Position numbers and translations under genes: made by a program | Assembly: GCA_031256795.1 (NCBI GenBank) | Contig: JAIRPW010000029.1 | Location: forward strand, 1-64,000 | Origin: Zoogloeaceae bacterium | GTDB taxonomy: Bacteria; Pseudomonadota; Gammaproteobacteria; Burkholderiales; Rhodocyclaceae | Direction of reading: 5' to 3' | Length of the DNA stretch: 64,000 nt | Shown: positions 61,547 to 64,000 of the stretch, in pieces | How positions within the stretch are numbered: position 1 is the stretch's first letter | Layout: every line of letters begins with the position of its first letter | Notes under the pieces: model-generated | Told to the model about the DNA's origin: nothing | The model's input: the letters and a program-made list of their open reading frames with translations, nothing else | Databases searched by the model: none

Positions 61547-61573
61547 TCAAGTTTTTCGGAAATTTTCCGATAA
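61547..61573 (+). promoter_or_regulatory. FliA (sigma-28) promoter of flgM
   Basis: TCAAGTTT, 11 bases, TCCGATAA fits the enterobacterial consensus TAAAGTTT-N11-GCCGATAA at 14 of 16 positions and spacing exactly. It lies in the 84-bp flgA-flgM gap, giving flgM its own late-class transcript. Confidence 0.8.
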
Positions 61574-61614
61574 CAGAGTTAACCTTCTTCAGACAAGCGT
61601 TCAAGGTGAACAAC

Positions 61615-61881
61615 ATGAAAGTCGATACCGCATATTCATTTACGCCCGCACTGACGCGGCAACCCGCGAAGTCCTCCGGAGTCGGGAAAGGCGGCGAGCA
61701 GGTCGCTTTGTCCGAAGCGGCGGAGGCGGGCAAGGCTGTCAGCGCGCCGGTCAATCAAAGCCGCGTGGCGGAAATTAAGACCGCAATTGCCGAGGGTCGT
61801 TTCCGCGTGAATCCAGAGGCGATAGCTGATCGCCTGATTCGTACTGCGCAGGAAATGATTGATGCGGAGCGGCGTGTTTGA
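61615..61881 (+). CDS. flgM: Anti-sigma-28 factor FlgM
   Basis: Binds FliA until the hook-basal body is complete, then is exported. The ATG at 61615 has AAGGTG 6-8 bp upstream and gives 88 aa; the GTG at 61606 would be part of the ribosome site. C-terminal SRVAEIKTAIAEGRFRVNPE-A-ADRLI is the FlgM domain that binds sigma-28. It lies between flgA and flgN as usual. Confidence 0.9.
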   Translation: MKVDTAYSFTPALTRQPAKSSGVGKGGEQVALSEAAEAGKAVSAPVNQSRVAEIKTAIAEGRFRVNPEAIADRLIRTAQEMIDAERRV

Positions 61882-61912
61882 CGCGCCCTGTATGGGAGAG
61901 GAAGTCTTGACT

Positions 61913-62416
61913 ATGGGCGATCTGACGGGCGGGGATTTCGCGCGGCGCGTTGCGGACGAAATTCAGACCGTCCGGCAGTTCATCGCTCTGCTTGAGGAAG
62001 AATCCCGCGCGCTCCAGAAAGGCGATGTAGCCGCGCTGGAATCTATTACCGAGAGCAAAGAGCGTTTGGCGGACGTGCTTGCCCGGATGGGAGACGCCCG
62101 ACAGAAATGTATGGATGCGTTGGGTTTCGCGCATGAGGCCAGCGGCGTCGCGGAGTGGCTTGCGCGGCAGGAAGGCGAAGCCGGAGAGAATCTTCGCGTC
62201 GCCTGGCAGACGCTTATGGATCTTGCGCGCGCCGCGCGGGAACTGAATCTTACCAACGGGAAATGTATCGCGCTTCTTTCCCGTGATACCCGCGCTCGTC
62301 TTGAGGCGCTAACGTCCGCCGCGCCCGGAACGGACTGTTATCAGCCTGGAAAGGGGCAAACCTTGTCAACATTCTCGCGCGTTAACGCGGGGGTTCGCAT
62401 CCGCGACTGCGTTTAG
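61913..62416 (+). CDS. flgN: FlgN-family flagellar chaperone
   Basis: Export chaperone for hook-associated proteins FlgK and FlgL. The start at 61913 has GAGGAAG 8 bp upstream and gives 167 aa, normal length. All-helical; FIALLEEESRALQKGDVAAL near the N-terminus is the family signature. Longer starts in the same frame (61859, 61892) overlap flgM and lack a ribosome site. Confidence 0.87.
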   Translation: MGDLTGGDFARRVADEIQTVRQFIALLEEESRALQKGDVAALESITESKERLADVLARMGDARQKCMDALGFAHEASGVAEWLARQEGEAGENLRVAWQTLMDLARAARELNLTNGKCIALLSRDTRARLEALTSAAPGTDCYQPGKGQTLSTFSRVNAGVRIRDCV

Positions 62417-62509
62417 AGGTTTGTCGTGATGTAACGTTTTTCGCGTTTACGCGGTGTTTTACCGGGTTTCGTGCTATGTTTGCGCGGTCTGTTTTTTTGT
62501 TTCCCATTC

Positions 62510-63829
62510 ATGAATTCCCCCTTTCGCATCGGCATGGTGTCTCTTGGTTGCCCCAAGGCGTCCAGTGACGCGGAGCGCATTCTTACCGCTTTGCGGATGG
62601 AAGGATATTTGTTTACCCCTTCCTATAAAGACGCGCATCTGGTCATTGTGAATACCTGCGGCTTCATTGAAGAAGCCATCCGGGAATCGTTAGAGGCCAT
62701 TGGGGAGGCGCTGAGCGAGAATGGCAAGGTGATTGTGACGGGGTGTCTGGGCGCGCGGCGCGCGTTTGTGATGGAAGCGCATCCCAAAGTGTTGGCGGTT
62801 ACGGGGCCTCATGCCGCCGAAGAGGTGCTGGCCATTGTGCGCCAGCATCTGCCTTCCGAAGCTACGCCTCTGGAGCATTTTGTACCTCCGGAGGGGGTGC
62901 GTCTGACGCCGGGGCATTTTGCCTATCTCAAAATTTCCGAAGGCTGCAATCATCAGTGCAGCTTTTGCGTTATTCCCGCTTTGCGGGGGCCGCTTGTTTC
63001 CCGCGCGGCCGATGATGTGCTGACCGAGGCGAAGCATCTGGTCGACGCCGGCGTGCGCGAGTTGCTGCTTATCTCCCAGGATACCAGCGCCTACGGCCTT
63101 GATCTCAAGTACCGCACCGCCTTTTGGAGTGGCAGACCGGTTCGGTCGCGTCTGAAGGAATTGTGCGAAGCGCTGGCGACGCTGTCGGATGATCTCTGGA
63201 TCCGTTTGCACTATATGTATCCTTATCCGGCGGTGGATGACCTTTTGCCGCTTATGGCGCAAGGAAAAATTCTGCCCTATCTGGACGTCCCCTTCCAACA
63301 TGCCGCGCCTGGAATTTTGAGCGCCATGCGCCGTCCCGCAGCGGCCGAGGACATGCTGACGCGCATTGCTCGCTGGCGGGATATCTGCCCGGAACTGGTC
63401 ATTCGCTCTACCTTTATCACGGGTTTTCCCGGAGAGACCGAGCGTGATTTTCAGTTGCTTTTGGATTTTCTGGCGGAGGCGCGCCTGGATCGGGTCGGGG
63501 CTTTTGCGTATTCGCCTGTGGAAGGCGCGACCGCCAACGCGCTGCCTGACCCAATTCCAGAAGAGGAGCGCGAAGAGCGCCGCTGTCGCCTGATGGAGTT
63601 TCAGGAAACCATTAGCGCGGAAAAGCTGGCCGCGCGGATCGGACAGGAAATGACGGTATTGGTCGACGCGGTGGACGAGGAGGGCGTAATGGCGCGAAGT
63701 TATGGCGACGCTCCGGAAGTGGATGGGTTGGTGTGCGTAAATGGGTTTTCTGACGCCGAACCCGGAGATTTTCTGGAGGTGCGCATTATTGACGCGGACA
63801 CGCACGATCTGTATGCCGAAGCGCTCTGA
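62510..63829 (+). CDS. rimO: Ribosomal protein S12 methylthiotransferase RimO
   Basis: Radical-SAM enzyme that adds a methylthio group to Asp of S12. The ATG at 62510 ([17 protein letters not shown]) gives 439 aa. MTTase domain Cys residues in SLGCPKA, NTCGFI and TGCLGA; radical-SAM cluster C-x3-C-x2-C at 146, 150, 153 ([11 protein letters not shown]); C-terminal TRAM domain ends the protein. RimO rather than MiaB because of the PKA and CVIP motifs. Confidence 0.94.
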   Translation: MNSPFRIGMVSLGCPKASSDAERILTALRMEGYLFTPSYKDAHLVIVNTCGFIEEAIRESLEAIGEALSENGKVIVTGCLGARRAFVMEAHPKVLAVTGPHAAEEVLAIVRQHLPSEATPLEHFVPPEGVRLTPGHFAYLKISEGCNHQCSFCVIPALRGPLVSRAADDVLTEAKHLVDAGVRELLLISQDTSAYGLDLKYRTAFWSGRPVRSRLKELCEALATLSDDLWIRLHYMYPYPAVDDLLPLMAQGKILPYLDVPFQHAAPGILSAMRRPAAAEDMLTRIARWRDICPELVIRSTFITGFPGETERDFQLLLDFLAEARLDRVGAFAYSPVEGATANALPDPIPEEEREERRCRLMEFQETISAEKLAARIGQEMTVLVDAVDEEGVMARSYGDAPEVDGLVCVNGFSDAEPGDFLEVRIIDADTHDLYAEAL

Positions 63830-64000
63830 ATCCCGCGCGGATGTTCTTGCCGCATGCTCGGCCATTGTCGGAAAAAATCATCTGTTTCACGCGCCGGAAG
63901 ATATTGCGTCCTGTCTGACGGATTGGCGCGGGCGCTACCATGGCCGCGCTTGTGCGCTTGTCCGGCCAGGAAACGCGGAGGAGGTTTCCGCGCTGATCCG
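63813..64000 (+). CDS. FAD-linked oxidase, 3' end cut by window
   Basis: Overlaps the end of rimO by 17 bp and runs out of the window, so about 62 residues are visible. The N-terminus ends with [20 protein letters not shown], matching the start of the FAD-binding (GlcD/D-2-hydroxyacid dehydrogenase, FAD_binding_4) domain where PxxxxEV is typical. The substrate cannot be named from this much. Confidence 0.7.
   Translation, partial: MPKRSESRADVLAACSAIVGKNHLFHAPEDIASCLTDWRGRYHGRACALVRPGNAEEVSALI

Noticed and set aside
1-64000. CRISPR arrays, tRNA or rRNA genes, intact transposases
   Set aside because: Looked for in the intergenic spaces and by repeat pattern; none could be supported.

Overview
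The window looks like a chromosomal segment of a Gram-negative betaproteobacterium, most like Rhodocyclales or Nitrosomonadales. This rests on familiar gene neighbourhoods (lptG-lptF divergent from pepA-holC-recJ; rppH next to a CNP1-like gene; DUF3108-purN), lipid A and LPS functions (msbA, gmhB, lptFG, Mla proteins, dTDP-rhamnose genes), a flagellar regulon and GC-rich coding. No rRNA, tRNA, CRISPR array or intact transposase was seen. The first 22 bases are a pure C run at the contig edge and are probably not genomic.

Layout. 1-0.74 kb: 3' part of a secreted Ig-like/lectin-like protein. 0.74-5.4 kb: tightly overlapping minus-strand operon (unknown 211-aa-class gene, TlpA-like thioredoxin, ppx, mlaE with a fused STAS domain, mlaF). 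5.5-9.1 kb: mpl, gmhB, an acyltransferase and a YgjP-like metallopeptidase, followed by the wreck of a fic gene on the other strand. 9.2-15.9 kb: lptF-lptG (minus) divergent from pepA-holC-small gene-recJ. 16-27.5 kb: two tandem giant secreted paralogues (1877 and 1886 aa) with MshQ/DUF6701-like C-termini, then a hydrogenase-maturation pair (HupD-like protease and HypC). 28.5-32.5 kb: xth/pyrE, a periplasmic coiled-coil protein, and glnA with a readable sigma-54/NtrC control region. 32.5-39.5 kb: mnmC, a double-kinase gene, dgt, rfbB-rfbD. 39.5-45.6 kb: a type III restriction-modification operon with a DUF1016 nuclease between mod and res, with codon usage unlike its neighbours and probably acquired. 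45.8-58.2 kb: msbA, then a long minus-strand run (SNF2 helicase, ubiB, rsmB, DUF3108, purN, Tat lipoprotein, DedA, CNP1, rppH). 58.4-60.2 kb: cytochrome c peroxidase, its terminator, and an AT-rich island flanked by copies of that terminator and holding a membrane gene broken by an amber codon. 60.2-64 kb: a ParA-like ATPase, flgA, flgM (FliA promoter), flgN, rimO and the start of an FAD-linked oxidase.

How the genes work together. Much of the window serves envelope building: lipid trafficking (Mla), peptidoglycan recycling (mpl), heptose (gmhB), LPS export (msbA, lptFG), rhamnose, and possibly sugar phosphorylation by the double kinase. The accessory content most worth attention is the giant tandem surface proteins, the type III R-M/DUF1016 operon, the internally deleted fic gene and the terminator-flanked AT-rich island.
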